Assembly (NCBI RefSeq): GCF_900102695.1
Contig: NZ_FMVW01000001.1
Span: 930,001-994,000, forward strand
Reading direction: 5' to 3'
DNA from: Afifella marina DSM 2698
Lineage (GTDB): Bacteria > Pseudomonadota > Alphaproteobacteria > Rhizobiales > Afifellaceae
Length of the DNA stretch: 64,000 nt
Made by a program: the position numbers and the translations under genes. Positions 19,087 through 27,482 of this stretch are shown here, one piece after another; position 1 is the stretch's first letter; the number at the start of each line of letters is the position of its first letter. The notes beneath the pieces were generated by a model. It was not told the DNA's origin. It saw nothing but the letters and a program-made list of their open reading frames with translations, and made no database searches.

Positions 19087-20631
19087 TCAGCGCCGGTGGG
19101 CGACCTTGCTCTCGCGGGCGAGGCCTACGAGGCTCGTGAGGATCTCCGGATCGTTGATGATGCGCGGCACCTTGTTCTGGCCGCCGAACCGGCCGCGGCG
19201 ACGCATCCACTCCGCGAAGGTGCCGGGGGCAACGGCGATCACCTCCGGCGCGTCCATGCCGAAATCGCCCTGGCGGTGTGAATCGTAATCGTCGTTGTTC
19301 AGGATGAGCGTGTAGTCGAACTCGGCCGCAAAGCTCTCAAGCTCGGCTTCCGAAGGCTGCCGGCCGCGGAATTCGATGACGTAGACGTGGCGCCCGCGTG
19401 AGGCGTTGCCGCGTGAGGGAAAAACCGGACCGACGGAATAATCGCTGATCTGCAATCCGGCATTGGCCGCGGCACCGAGGAGTGCCTTGGCGATTTCTTC
19501 GGGCGTCAGATGCTCGCCGAAGGCCGACAGATACTCAGAGATGCGCCCCGTGACTTTGATGCGCGGCGGATCGAGCGAGACGAGGCGAACCGTATCGCCG
19601 AGGATGTAGGCCCAAAGTCCCGCATTGTTGGAAAGAACGAGCGCATAGTTGCGCCCGATCTCGGCGTTTCCGATCCAATGCCGTGTGGGATCGGGGCGCC
19701 CAAGCTCCTCCACCGGCACGAACTCGAAGAAGAGGCCGTTGTCGAGGAAGAGGCGGAGACCGTCCCCCGGGGCTTCGTCGGCAAGCGCGATAAAACCTTC
19801 GCTTGCCGGATAGACCTCGCGCAGCTCCGCATGGCTACCCTCCATCCATTCGGCAAAGGCTTCCCGGTAAGGGCCAAAATCCACGCCGCCATGGCTGACG
19901 AGCTCAAGGCCCGGATAGATGTCGACGAGCCGCCTCTTGCCCGTGATTTTGGCGAGTTCCTCAAAGAAGAGAAGCATCCAGCTCGGGATGCTGGCGATGC
20001 TACGGATTGGTTCCGACAGCGATGCGCGCGCCATCGCCTCGGCCTTGCGTGCCCAGTCGGTTTCGCGTGCCAACTCCGGATCGGGAAAGACGAAGCCTGC
20101 CAGAAGCGGCGGCACTTCGAGGCGGGCAATACCGGAGAGATCGCCGCTCACGACACCGCTGCCATGGTCTTTGAGGGCCGTCGTCCCGCCGAGCATGAAG
20201 TTCTTGCCAGCCATGACGCGGCTCTGCGGCCGATGAGCGACGTGGTGGACGAGGAGATCGACGGCGGCGCGGTTGTTGGAGCGCGCCATCTGCTGGCTGA
20301 TTGGGATATATTTGACGCGCCCCGTCGACGTTCCGGACGTCACGGCGAGGTTTGCGATCTGGTCTGGCCAGGTCAGGCCTTTGAGAACGGGAAATGCCGC
20401 CTGCCAGTATTCGGTCCAGAAATCCTCATAGCGGCGGAGCGGCACGCGGGCCTGAAAATCTTCAACCGACCGGATCTCGTCAAAGCTGTGGGCCTGACCG
20501 AGACGTGTCTCGCGGGCATGGCGTGTGAGCGCGAGCAATTGCCGGCCCTGGACCTCGTCCGGATGTTGCCGCGAAAGCTGAGAAAGACGGTGGCGCGCAT
20601 AGATGCGCAAAAGGGGAGTGGCGTCGAGCAT
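19087..20631 (-). CDS. GH3 family acyl-acid-amido synthetase-like protein
   Basis: Protein of 514 residues resembling the GH3 auxin-responsive family, ANL-type adenylating enzymes that in plants conjugate acyl acids to amino acids. Visible are the ATP/AMP-binding loop LAVTSGTSTGRVKYIPIS, the second motif YPASEGFIAL, the GDTVRLVS adenylate motif, and the C-terminal GRISEYLSAFGEHLTPEEI that contacts AMP in the closed state. Bacterial members are mostly uncharacterised, and the acyl and amine substrates here are unknown. No pathway genes lie next to it: the neighbours are a zinc peptidase and a PRC-barrel protein. Confidence 0.82.
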   Translation of the reverse strand: MLDATPLLRIYARHRLSQLSRQHPDEVQGRQLLALTRHARETRLGQAHSFDEIRSVEDFQARVPLRRYEDFWTEYWQAAFPVLKGLTWPDQIANLAVTSGTSTGRVKYIPISQQMARSNNRAAVDLLVHHVAHRPQSRVMAGKNFMLGGTTALKDHGSGVVSGDLSGIARLEVPPLLAGFVFPDPELARETDWARKAEAMARASLSEPIRSIASIPSWMLLFFEELAKITGKRRLVDIYPGLELVSHGGVDFGPYREAFAEWMEGSHAELREVYPASEGFIALADEAPGDGLRLFLDNGLFFEFVPVEELGRPDPTRHWIGNAEIGRNYALVLSNNAGLWAYILGDTVRLVSLDPPRIKVTGRISEYLSAFGEHLTPEEIAKALLGAAANAGLQISDYSVGPVFPSRGNASRGRHVYVIEFRGRQPSEAELESFAAEFDYTLILNNDDYDSHRQGDFGMDAPEVIAVAPGTFAEWMRRRGRFGGQNKVPRIINDPEILTSLVGLARESKVAHRR

Positions 20632-20827
20632 TGCTGCGCGCTGCTTACAGCCGGCCGCCGCCCGAGGGTACCCGAAATTTGCTTGGGCGCGGCCTTCGCC
20701 AAGACATATACCCGCTTTCTCGTCTGCTCACCGGTCCTCGTCGGCTCACCGGTCGATGAGAGAAGTGGGCGCTGCTCCGCGGCGGGCACATCGCCGCCGC
20801 GGAACCGGATCATAGCCTATCTCAGGC

Positions 20828-21208
20828 TTATTTCGACCATTCGTCGAGGGACTCGATCTGGTCCTTCGTCATGTTGATGATGATCTTGTCGTTGTGGATG
20901 CGGGCGTCGGTGAGCGGGATGACGACATTGCGCTGGCCTATCCCGAGGAAGCCGCCGACATCCGTAACGACCGCCATGGAGGATCCGTCGCCGGAGGCGA
21001 GAATCTCATCCACGTCGCCGATCTCCTCGCCGTCCTGACCCACGATCTCCATGTCGTCGAGATCTCCGACCGTATAGGTCGGGGGATCGACCGGGATGTT
21101 GACGGCCATATCGTCGTCGTCGACCTCGACCCAGGCGCCTTGCGCAAACGCGAGGCCAGTCGCCAGCAAGAAGGCGGCAGAGGACATGGCGGCGAGTTTG
21201 ATTCTCAT
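20828..21208 (-). CDS. Exported PRC-barrel domain protein
   Basis: Protein of 126 residues with a signal peptide (MRIKLAAMSSAAFLLATGLAFA, cleavage before QGAW) and a PRC-barrel fold: YTVGDLDDMEIVGQDGEEIG, then VDEILASGDG, AVVTDVGGFLGIGQRNVVIP and a final helix. Such periplasmic PRC-barrel proteins are frequent in Rhizobiales; their function is mostly unknown, with roles in envelope or stress suggested. The ATG at 21208 follows GTGGAGAAGC. It is monocistronic as far as visible. Confidence 0.82.
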   Translation of the reverse strand: MRIKLAAMSSAAFLLATGLAFAQGAWVEVDDDDMAVNIPVDPPTYTVGDLDDMEIVGQDGEEIGDVDEILASGDGSSMAVVTDVGGFLGIGQRNVVIPLTDARIHNDKIIINMTKDQIESLDEWSK

Positions 21209-21488
21209 GAATGCTTCTCCACGGGTGTCGGGCTTTGCCCTTCGAATGATACGGAGGACGAACGGTCGGGACGGGCTTTTGTTCAATGCCAGGAGCCCAG
21301 ATTTCTGCGGCTGAGGGGCGCATCCAAGCCTTGGAGAGGATCAGCCTCTGCGCGTGAGGCGCGCATCCCCTCGCGCCAAAAGTGCGGCGTGGGCGCTCTT
21401 TCTTGATCAGCCTCAGGCAATTAGAAGGAGCGATGCGCTGCTGGTGGGCATCCCGCCGCAACCTCCTTCGCAGCCAGGCGGACAATCA

Positions 21489-22661
21489 ATGGCAAATTCC
21501 ATCTTCGGTGCGCTCGACACCACCATCTTTGAAACCATGTCGCGCATGGCCGCCGAGGCCGGCGCCATCAATCTCGGTCAGGGCTTCCCGGAAGGCCTCG
21601 AGCCGGAGGAGGTGGTCGAGGCCGCAATTGCCGCCCTGCGCTCAGGCCCGCACCAATATCCGCCGATGGCCGGCCTGCCGGCTCTGCGCCAGGCGGTGGC
21701 AGAAAATGCCAGGCGCTTTCTCGGCCTCGACGTCGACTGGGAAAAGGAGGTGCTCGTCACCTCCGGCGCGACCGAAGCTCTGGCGGATGCCTTCTTCGGT
21801 CTCCTGGAGCCGGGCGACGAGGTGATCGTCTTCGAGCCCGCCTATGACAGCTATCAGCCGATCATCCGCCGGGCCGGTGCGGTGCCCGTGCCGGTGCGCA
21901 TCGCCCCGCCCGACTGGGGGGTGCCGTTTGAGCGCCTCGAAGCCGCGATCACGCCGAAGACGCGCGCCTTCATTCTCAACACGCCGTGGAATCCGATCGG
22001 GCGAATCCTGGACGATGAGGAATTGCGCTTCCTCGCCGATCTCATGCTGAAACACGATCTCGTGGCGATCTGCGACGAGGTCTACGAGCATCTCGTCTTC
22101 GACGGCCGGCAGCACCGCACGCTCTTTGCCCTGCCGGAGGTGCGCGACCGGGTGGTGCGCATCGGCTCCGCCGGCAAAACGTTTTCGGTCACGGGCTGGA
22201 AAGTCGGCTACATCACCGCCTGCGAGGCGCTGTTGAAGCCGATCATGCGGGCGCATCAATTCGTGACCTTCACGACGCCGCCGGCGCTGCAGGCCGCCGT
22301 TGCCTTCGGGCTCAATCTGCCGGACGCCTATTTCGACGGGCTGCGCGCCGAGCTTCAGGGGCGTCGTGATCTTCTGGTCGGTGGTCTGCGTGCCGCCGGT
22401 TTCGATGTCGAGAATGTCGAGGCGACCTATTTCGCCATCGCAGCGACCGGCGAGGCGAAGTCCGACGATGTCGCCTTCTGCCGGGCGATGACCTTTGAGG
22501 CGGGCGTGACCGCCGTGCCGCTCTCCGCCTTCTACGGCAAAGGCGATATGCGCTCGCACATCCGCTTCTGCTTCGCCAAGCGCGAGGAAACGTTGCGCGC
22601 GGCCGTCGAACGGATCGTCGCCTGGCGGGAGAAGCGGGAAAGGCTGGCCGCCGTCGGCTAG
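21489..22661 (+). CDS. Pyridoxal-phosphate aminotransferase, class I/II
   Basis: Fold-type I aminotransferase of 390 residues. Family features are the N-terminal NLGQGFPEG, LVTSGATEALADAF, the substrate-binding NTPWNPIGR (NPxG), the PLP-contacting DEVYEHLVF, and the Schiff-base lysine in GSAGKTFSVTGWKVGY. The style resembles the YbdL/kynurenine-type or DapC group that acts on methionine, kynurenine or succinyl-diaminopimelate; substrate cannot be fixed. The ATG at 21489 is chosen because it begins at the family's normal N-terminus. It converges with folP; the stops are adjacent. Confidence 0.87.
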   Translation: MANSIFGALDTTIFETMSRMAAEAGAINLGQGFPEGLEPEEVVEAAIAALRSGPHQYPPMAGLPALRQAVAENARRFLGLDVDWEKEVLVTSGATEALADAFFGLLEPGDEVIVFEPAYDSYQPIIRRAGAVPVPVRIAPPDWGVPFERLEAAITPKTRAFILNTPWNPIGRILDDEELRFLADLMLKHDLVAICDEVYEHLVFDGRQHRTLFALPEVRDRVVRIGSAGKTFSVTGWKVGYITACEALLKPIMRAHQFVTFTTPPALQAAVAFGLNLPDAYFDGLRAELQGRRDLLVGGLRAAGFDVENVEATYFAIAATGEAKSDDVAFCRAMTFEAGVTAVPLSAFYGKGDMRSHIRFCFAKREETLRAAVERIVAWREKRERLAAVG

Positions 22662-22662
22662 G

Positions 22663-23562
22663 TCATTTGCTGGTGTCGGCTCCGCGAATGGCGGCGGCGA
22701 TGCGCATCGCCGCCACATGCTCCGTCACATCGTGAACGCGCACGATCGCAGCACCCGCCAGCGCCGCCACGACATTGGTGGCAAGCGTTCCGGCAAGCCG
22801 GTCGGTGTCGTCGGCACCGGCGATCTTGGCGATGAAAGATTTGCGCGAGGTGCCGGCGAGGAGCGGCAGACCCAGCGTCTCCAATTCGCCGAAACGCGCA
22901 AGAAGCTGAAGGTTCTGCTCCGGCGATTTGCCGAAGCCGAAGCCCGGATCGAGGACGATCCTGTCTTCGGCAACGCCTGCCTTGCGTGCCACGTCCAGGG
23001 CGCGCCGGAAGAAGGCGATGCAGCCTGCGACCGGATCGATCTCCATTGGCTTGGCAGAGCCGAAGACGCCCTGATTGTGCATGGCAATGACGCCGGCACC
23101 GCTGCGTGCGGCGACCGCCGCCATCTCCGGATCGCCGAGAAGGCCGCGCACATCGTTGAGAATTTGCGCGCCGACCGAAATTGCGGCCCTGGCGACTTCG
23201 GCCTTCATGGTGTCGACGGAAACGAGGATGCCGTTTGCGGTCAGCGCCTCGATCACGGGGAGGATGCGCCGGATCTCTTCGTCCGCCGCGACCGGTTCAG
23301 CATTGGCGCGGGTCGATTCTCCACCCACGTCGAGGATCACGGCGCCTTCGTCATGAAGTCTCAGTCCGTGCTCGATCGCGGCTTCGGTGCGAAAGAATTG
23401 CCCGCCGTCGGAGAAGGAATCGGGCGTCACGTTGACGATGCCCATGACGATCGGCACCCGCGCATCCCCCGCCTCGCGCCAGGATCTGAGGAGGTTTGCA
23501 AAGCCGTCCCCGACGCCATGGTCGAGAGGTTGGGCGCGTGCGGACGAGGCAGAGTGTGTCAT
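22663..23562 (-). CDS. folP: Dihydropteroate synthase
   Basis: Folate-pathway enzyme that joins p-aminobenzoate to dihydropterin pyrophosphate; target of sulfonamides. It is 299 residues, with all signature segments of the TIM barrel: MGIVNVTPDSFSDGG, VGGESTRANAEPV, VSVDTMKAEVA, LNDVRGLLGDP, LDPGFGFGKSPEQN, LAGTSRKSFIAKI and the final VRVHDVTEHV. The start at 23562 (MTHSASS) is an estimate, as relatives vary at the N-terminus. Other folate genes (folB, folK) are not in the window. Confidence 0.93.
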   Translation of the reverse strand: MTHSASSARAQPLDHGVGDGFANLLRSWREAGDARVPIVMGIVNVTPDSFSDGGQFFRTEAAIEHGLRLHDEGAVILDVGGESTRANAEPVAADEEIRRILPVIEALTANGILVSVDTMKAEVARAAISVGAQILNDVRGLLGDPEMAAVAARSGAGVIAMHNQGVFGSAKPMEIDPVAGCIAFFRRALDVARKAGVAEDRIVLDPGFGFGKSPEQNLQLLARFGELETLGLPLLAGTSRKSFIAKIAGADDTDRLAGTLATNVVAALAGAAIVRVHDVTEHVAAMRIAAAIRGADTSK

Positions 23563-23673
23563 TTGTGCGATGGTACACGCCGGCGACGGGCACACAAGAC
23601 ATCGAGTCGCGAGTATTGACGATCCCCGGCCGGCGAATGTCTGCCAACGCGCTTCTCCCGACTGGGCGGCGGT

Positions 23674-24750
23674 TCAGGGAAGCCGCGTCCCCCAGAAGAA
23701 ATTCTCGTTGGCAAGGATACGTGCGGCCGCGCCGGTGGGAAAAATCCTCGGGTTGATCGTATCGCCGGCGGCAAGCTTGAGGAGGGCGCTCACCTGCACC
23801 TGAGTTTCTCCGGAGACAAAGGTGGCATCGCCCGTCGTGCCGATCGTGTCGGCGGCCGGTGACGTGCCGTTGACGGAGAGCCCGACCTGCAGTTTCGAGG
23901 GTGTGCCCGCGCCCGCCTCGAAGGTGCCTGCGAGCCCGAACAGATAGATCCCGTCGCTTGGGGCCGTGAAGGTCAGGACGTTGCTCGCGACGGAGGCGGC
24001 GAGCTGATCGTTGTGACGGAAATTGTTGAAGAACATGTCCCGCCAGGCGCCCGCCGCATAATTCTGCCCGTAGTTCAGGTAGGCGCTGAAACGGGCATTC
24101 GCCGGCATGGTGACGGCGCCGCTTGCGCGATCGACGACGAAGCCGGTGCGGTAGCTCGACCCGTCAAGCGAGACTTTGAGTGTGAGATCGTCTGTGCCCA
24201 AAAGCCCGAAGAGCGCCCGTGCCGAATAATCGCTCTGGAAGGTGAAGCCGGCGTCGCTTCCCGCGGTCGCCTTGTTGAGGGCGACGCGCATGTCGCCGCT
24301 GCCCGGGGTCACGTCGTCGTGGCTGAAGAGAATGGCGTCGGATTTGACGGCGAGGCGGTTGCTGATCTCCGAACCCGTATTGATGCCGAGAGAGGGCAGG
24401 CTGTCGGGCGGGTTGGCCGTGAACGCCACCCATGCAACGCCATCGAAGACGAGCGGCAGCATCTCGTTGATCGAAAGAGCGAGGAAACCGGGCCTGGGCG
24501 TATAGAATGTCCACGCGCCATCCTGGAACGCGGCGATTTCGTTGTCGTGGCCCGACCAGGTGCCTTCGGCTCCTGCCGCCACGATATAGCGGGCGCCCGG
24601 CAACGGATCGGCCGGCGGGGCCGTGAGATCCCCGCGGGTTACGGCGAGCTGTACCAGCGCATCGAGCATCCTGAGCGCTTCGTTGTGTGTGACATGCTTC
24701 TGTGCTTGTGCGGAAAGGATCGTCGGAAGAGAGAGATTTTCTGTGTCCAT
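23674..24750 (-). CDS. DUF2793 protein with C-terminal jelly-roll-like domain (phage/GTA-tail type)
   Basis: Protein of about 358 residues. Residues 1-90 match DUF2793 (LPTILSAQAQKHVTHNEALRMLD..., then WTFYTPRPGFLALSINE), a domain found in phage tail/spike proteins and in head-spike proteins of rhodobacterial gene transfer agents. The C-terminal part (NVLTFTAPSDGIYLFGLAGT and following) resembles a C1q/TNF-like beta jelly roll that often binds surface ligands. An ATG at 24750 is preferred for ribosome-site spacing; 24759 is also possible. No other phage or GTA gene lies nearby, so it appears to be an orphan tail/spike-like protein. Its biological role here is unknown. Confidence 0.75.
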   Translation of the reverse strand: MDTENLSLPTILSAQAQKHVTHNEALRMLDALVQLAVTRGDLTAPPADPLPGARYIVAAGAEGTWSGHDNEIAAFQDGAWTFYTPRPGFLALSINEMLPLVFDGVAWVAFTANPPDSLPSLGINTGSEISNRLAVKSDAILFSHDDVTPGSGDMRVALNKATAGSDAGFTFQSDYSARALFGLLGTDDLTLKVSLDGSSYRTGFVVDRASGAVTMPANARFSAYLNYGQNYAAGAWRDMFFNNFRHNDQLAASVASNVLTFTAPSDGIYLFGLAGTFEAGAGTPSKLQVGLSVNGTSPAADTIGTTGDATFVSGETQVQVSALLKLAAGDTINPRIFPTGAAARILANENFFWGTRLP

Positions 24751-24869
24751 CGTCGCCATCCCTGGGTTGGCCTGAGCCCGAAGGACGTCCAAGCTAATCG
24801 CGGCGGATGCGACGGGGATAATTGGAGAAACTCGGAGCGCGGTGGGACTTCTCTGACGATGAGGATGCG

Positions 24870-25730
24870 ATGAAGCTGAACGAGCCAGAGCATGCGGCAC
24901 CGGATGATGCCGTGGCGCGCCGGGATGTCGAACCGGTGATCTGCTATCCGACGGCGACTTTACCGGCCGTCGATCTCACGGCCTATCGCGCGGCGCGGGA
25001 CGGCTGGAGAAAAATTGCAGAAACGCTGGTGCCGCCGCGCGATGCCCGCACATTCCGCGTGCCGGCCGGGCATTTCTTTCGCATCGTTTCGGTCGAGGGC
25101 CCGCAGGTCGGCGATCTCAACCTCTGGCACGAAGCGGATCTCACCGAGCGCTTCTATTCCGGCAAGACGCGCGCGCTCCACGGCACGCATTTGTCGACCG
25201 GCGATCGGCTTTGGTCCTGCCTGCCGTTTCTGCGGCCGATGGCGACGATCACCGACGACACGCTCGACTGGTATGGCTTCGACCGCTTCGGCGGGTCCGT
25301 CCATGATGTCATCGGCACGCGCTGTGACCCTTATACCAACCGGCTTTTGTCCGGCGGCGACTATCATTTCTGCTGCCATTCCAATCTCATCCGTGCACTC
25401 GCGCAAGCGGCCGGAATCGGAATGGATGAGGCGGAGCGGCATGTGCATGACGTCCTCAATGTCTTCATGTGCACGGGCTTCACGCGCGACACCGGGCAGT
25501 ATTTCATGAAGGCGACGCCGGTGCGGCCTGGCGATTATCTGGAATTCTTCGCCGAGATCGACCTGCTTGGGGCGCTTTCCGCCTGCCCGGGTGGCGATTG
25601 TGCAAGCGAGCATTCAAGCGATGCCGCGACCTGCCATCCGCTTCTTGTTGAAGTCTACGCGCCCGCGAACAAGCCGCATGGATGGCGGCCGGCCGAGCCG
25701 AACGCCTACAGCCGACGCCACGGCATGTGA
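24870..25730 (+). CDS. DUF1989 (urea carboxylase-associated) family protein
   Basis: Protein of 286 residues matching DUF1989/urea-amidolyase-associated proteins. Characteristic segments are RVPAGHFFRIVSVEGPQVGD, FYSGKTRALHGTHLSTGDRL, the Cys-rich CDPYTNRLLSGGDYHFCCHSN, and ACPGGDCASE near the end. Some two-gene members act as carboxyguanidine deiminase in guanidine degradation, but here it is a single standalone copy without urea/guanidine carboxylase, so function is open. Conserved Cys/His residues suggest a metal site. An ATG at 24870 is chosen; a further upstream start at 24822 is possible. It converges with the LysR gene. Confidence 0.75.
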   Translation: MKLNEPEHAAPDDAVARRDVEPVICYPTATLPAVDLTAYRAARDGWRKIAETLVPPRDARTFRVPAGHFFRIVSVEGPQVGDLNLWHEADLTERFYSGKTRALHGTHLSTGDRLWSCLPFLRPMATITDDTLDWYGFDRFGGSVHDVIGTRCDPYTNRLLSGGDYHFCCHSNLIRALAQAAGIGMDEAERHVHDVLNVFMCTGFTRDTGQYFMKATPVRPGDYLEFFAEIDLLGALSACPGGDCASEHSSDAATCHPLLVEVYAPANKPHGWRPAEPNAYSRRHGM

Positions 25731-25742
25731 GGGGTTGCCGCC

Positions 25743-26639
25743 TCACAAGCTCCCGGGCGTATGCGTCTGAAGCGAGCGGCGCAGCGTCTGCACGAATTCG
25801 ATGGCGAGCTTGGAGCGGATGCGGTGCCTCGGCCACAGCGTCCAGACGTTGAGATAGACCGGCGGCGTGAGCGGCCGCGCAACGACCGCGTCGCCGAAAG
25901 CGAGCGGGGTGAACGGATCGACGATGGTCGTGCCGAGCCCATTGGCGACGAAGGCGCAGGCGCTGTCGGAATGGCGCGTTTCGATCTGGTCGTGACGCCC
26001 GACGCCGAGATCTGAAAACATCTTTTCGATCGCGAGGCGCTCCGGATCGAAAGCGTCGAGCGAGATGAAGGGCTCGTTGCGCAGATCGTAGAGACGAATG
26101 CGCTCCGCAGAGGCGAGGCGATGGCCGGCCGGCAGCACACAGACGCGCTCGAGGCGGTGGAGATGTTCCGTTTCGATCGCGGCATCGTCGGATTGCAGGA
26201 TCGAGATGCCCACATCGATTTGCTGTGCCGCGGCCGCGAGAATGACCTGCCGCGAAGCGGTCCCCTGCAGGGAGAGTTTCACGCCCCCGCGATCATGCAG
26301 GAAGCTCGACAGGACTCTCGGCAGATAGCGGGAGGCGAGCGCCGGAAAGGAGGCGATCGCCAGATGGCCCGCCACCCGGTCGCGGATATTCGATGAGGCG
26401 CGCTTGATCTCGTCGATGCCGACAAAGACGCGCTCGGTGGTCTGATGCAGCTGCCGGGCTTCCGGTGTCGGCGTGATACGCCCGGCGCTGCGGGTGAACA
26501 GGGGATAGCCGCAGGAAGCTTCCAGGGCGGCGATCGTCTTCGTGACGCCAGGTTGTGAGATGTTGAGCGCCGCCGCAGCCCCGGTCATCGAACCAGCCTC
26601 GATCACCGCACGGAAGACCTCGATCTGCCGAAAGTTCAT
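25743..26639 (-). CDS. LysR family transcriptional regulator
   Basis: LTTR of 298 residues from the ATG at 26639. The N-terminal winged helix-turn-helix is FRAVIEAGSMTGAAAALNISQPGVTKTIAALEA (quoted in parts: VIEAGSMTGAAAALN and ISQPGVTKTIAALE). The effector-binding domain has the usual two-lobe pattern (GHLAIASFPALASRYLPRVL, later VCVLPAGHRLA). It is divergent from an operon encoding an RraA-like aldolase, a TctCBA transporter and an aminotransferase, with a T-N11-A dyad in between, so it most likely controls that operon. The inducer is unknown, probably the transported substrate. Confidence 0.88.
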   Translation of the reverse strand: MNFRQIEVFRAVIEAGSMTGAAAALNISQPGVTKTIAALEASCGYPLFTRSAGRITPTPEARQLHQTTERVFVGIDEIKRASSNIRDRVAGHLAIASFPALASRYLPRVLSSFLHDRGGVKLSLQGTASRQVILAAAAQQIDVGISILQSDDAAIETEHLHRLERVCVLPAGHRLASAERIRLYDLRNEPFISLDAFDPERLAIEKMFSDLGVGRHDQIETRHSDSACAFVANGLGTTIVDPFTPLAFGDAVVARPLTPPVYLNVWTLWPRHRIRSKLAIEFVQTLRRSLQTHTPGSL

Positions 26640-26650
26640 GAATGCATCCA

Positions 26651-26665
26651 ATAACTACAGGTTAT
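26651..26665. promoter_or_regulatory. LysR-type T-N11-A dyad
   Basis: ATAAC-N5-GTTAT is a perfect inverted repeat with the T-N11-A spacing typical of LysR-type recognition sites. It lies about 12 bp upstream of the lysR start and about 120 bp before the divergent catabolic operon. Such placement fits autoregulation plus activation of the operon. The assignment is by motif and position. Confidence 0.5.
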
Positions 26666-26781
26666 CGGAGCATGGCAAGACGATATTTGCAAGCTGCCCA
26701 AACACTATTTCAGGATGGAATTACGCTAATAATGAGGAGCAAAGACGCTCCCATGACGATGTGAGAGGCGATAACCGGAAA

Positions 26782-27456
26782 ATGACGGAAAGCAGCTGGA
26801 CCGAAGTGGAAATCCTAGAGCGCCTGCGCAATGTGGAGTCGGGCGCAGTCACCGACGCACTCGTTCGTCTCGGCCTGAGCGGCTGGATGGACGGCGTCCT
26901 CCCGCTCGGCGAAGCGAACCGACTGGTCGGGCGTGCCCGCACCGTCAAATACGCTCCGAAGACCGGCGCGGCCAAAGCCAAAACGAATATCTATTCCGCC
27001 ATCCGCAGCACGCCTGAGGGGCGTATTCTCGTGCTCGATACAGGATGTGCCAACACCTGGATCCTCGGCGAGAACGTGGCTCATGCAGCCTTCTTCCAGG
27101 GGCTTGGCGGCATCGTTTCCGATTCTCTGGCGCGTGACGCGAGCCTCATCCGGGAAATGGACTTCCCCGTCTTCACGCGCGGCATCTCGGCCCGCCCCCC
27201 GGCAATCGTCCTCGTCGATGTCGATGTGCCGGTGGAATGCGCCGGCACCCGCGTCTGCCCCGGTGATTATCTCGTCGCCGATGCCGACGGTGTCGTCGTC
27301 ATTCCGCAGGATTTCATCGACGCCGTTCTCGTCGAGATCGAGGATATCGAACAGCTCGAGCGCGATCAGGAAGCTGCGCTCGCCTCCCAAGCCCCGCTGG
27401 AAGTGATCGAAGATCTCCTCCGGCGCAAAAAGATCCGCAAAAGCGGTCGTCCCTGA
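26782..27456 (+). CDS. RraA-like / HMG-CHA aldolase family protein
   Basis: Protein of 224 residues of the RraA/MenG superfamily. Many members outside enterobacteria are metal-dependent aldolases that split 4-hydroxy-4-methyl-2-oxoglutarate (HMG) or 4-carboxy-4-hydroxy-2-oxoadipate to pyruvate. Typical segments are GAVTDALVRLG, GRARTVKY, LGENVAHAAFFQGLGGIVSD followed by the Arg-Asp pair of SLARD that places pyruvate and metal in the aldolases, and DYLVADADGVVVIPQ. First gene of an operon with a tripartite tricarboxylate transporter and an aminotransferase, a context that favours an aldolase over RNase-regulator function. The ATG at 26782 has a weak ribosome site. Confidence 0.8.
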   Translation: MTESSWTEVEILERLRNVESGAVTDALVRLGLSGWMDGVLPLGEANRLVGRARTVKYAPKTGAAKAKTNIYSAIRSTPEGRILVLDTGCANTWILGENVAHAAFFQGLGGIVSDSLARDASLIREMDFPVFTRGISARPPAIVLVDVDVPVECAGTRVCPGDYLVADADGVVVIPQDFIDAVLVEIEDIEQLERDQEAALASQAPLEVIEDLLRRKKIRKSGRP

Positions 27457-27482
27457 GCATATTCAAGAGGAAAGGAACTCTT

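Noticed and set aside
19510-20877. Plus-strand 455-codon open frame opposite the GH3 gene
   Set aside because: No family features; GH3 motifs on the minus strand explain the region.
23674-24750. Prophage or GTA cluster
   Set aside because: Only one tail/spike-like gene is present; no capsid, portal, terminase or integrase nearby.
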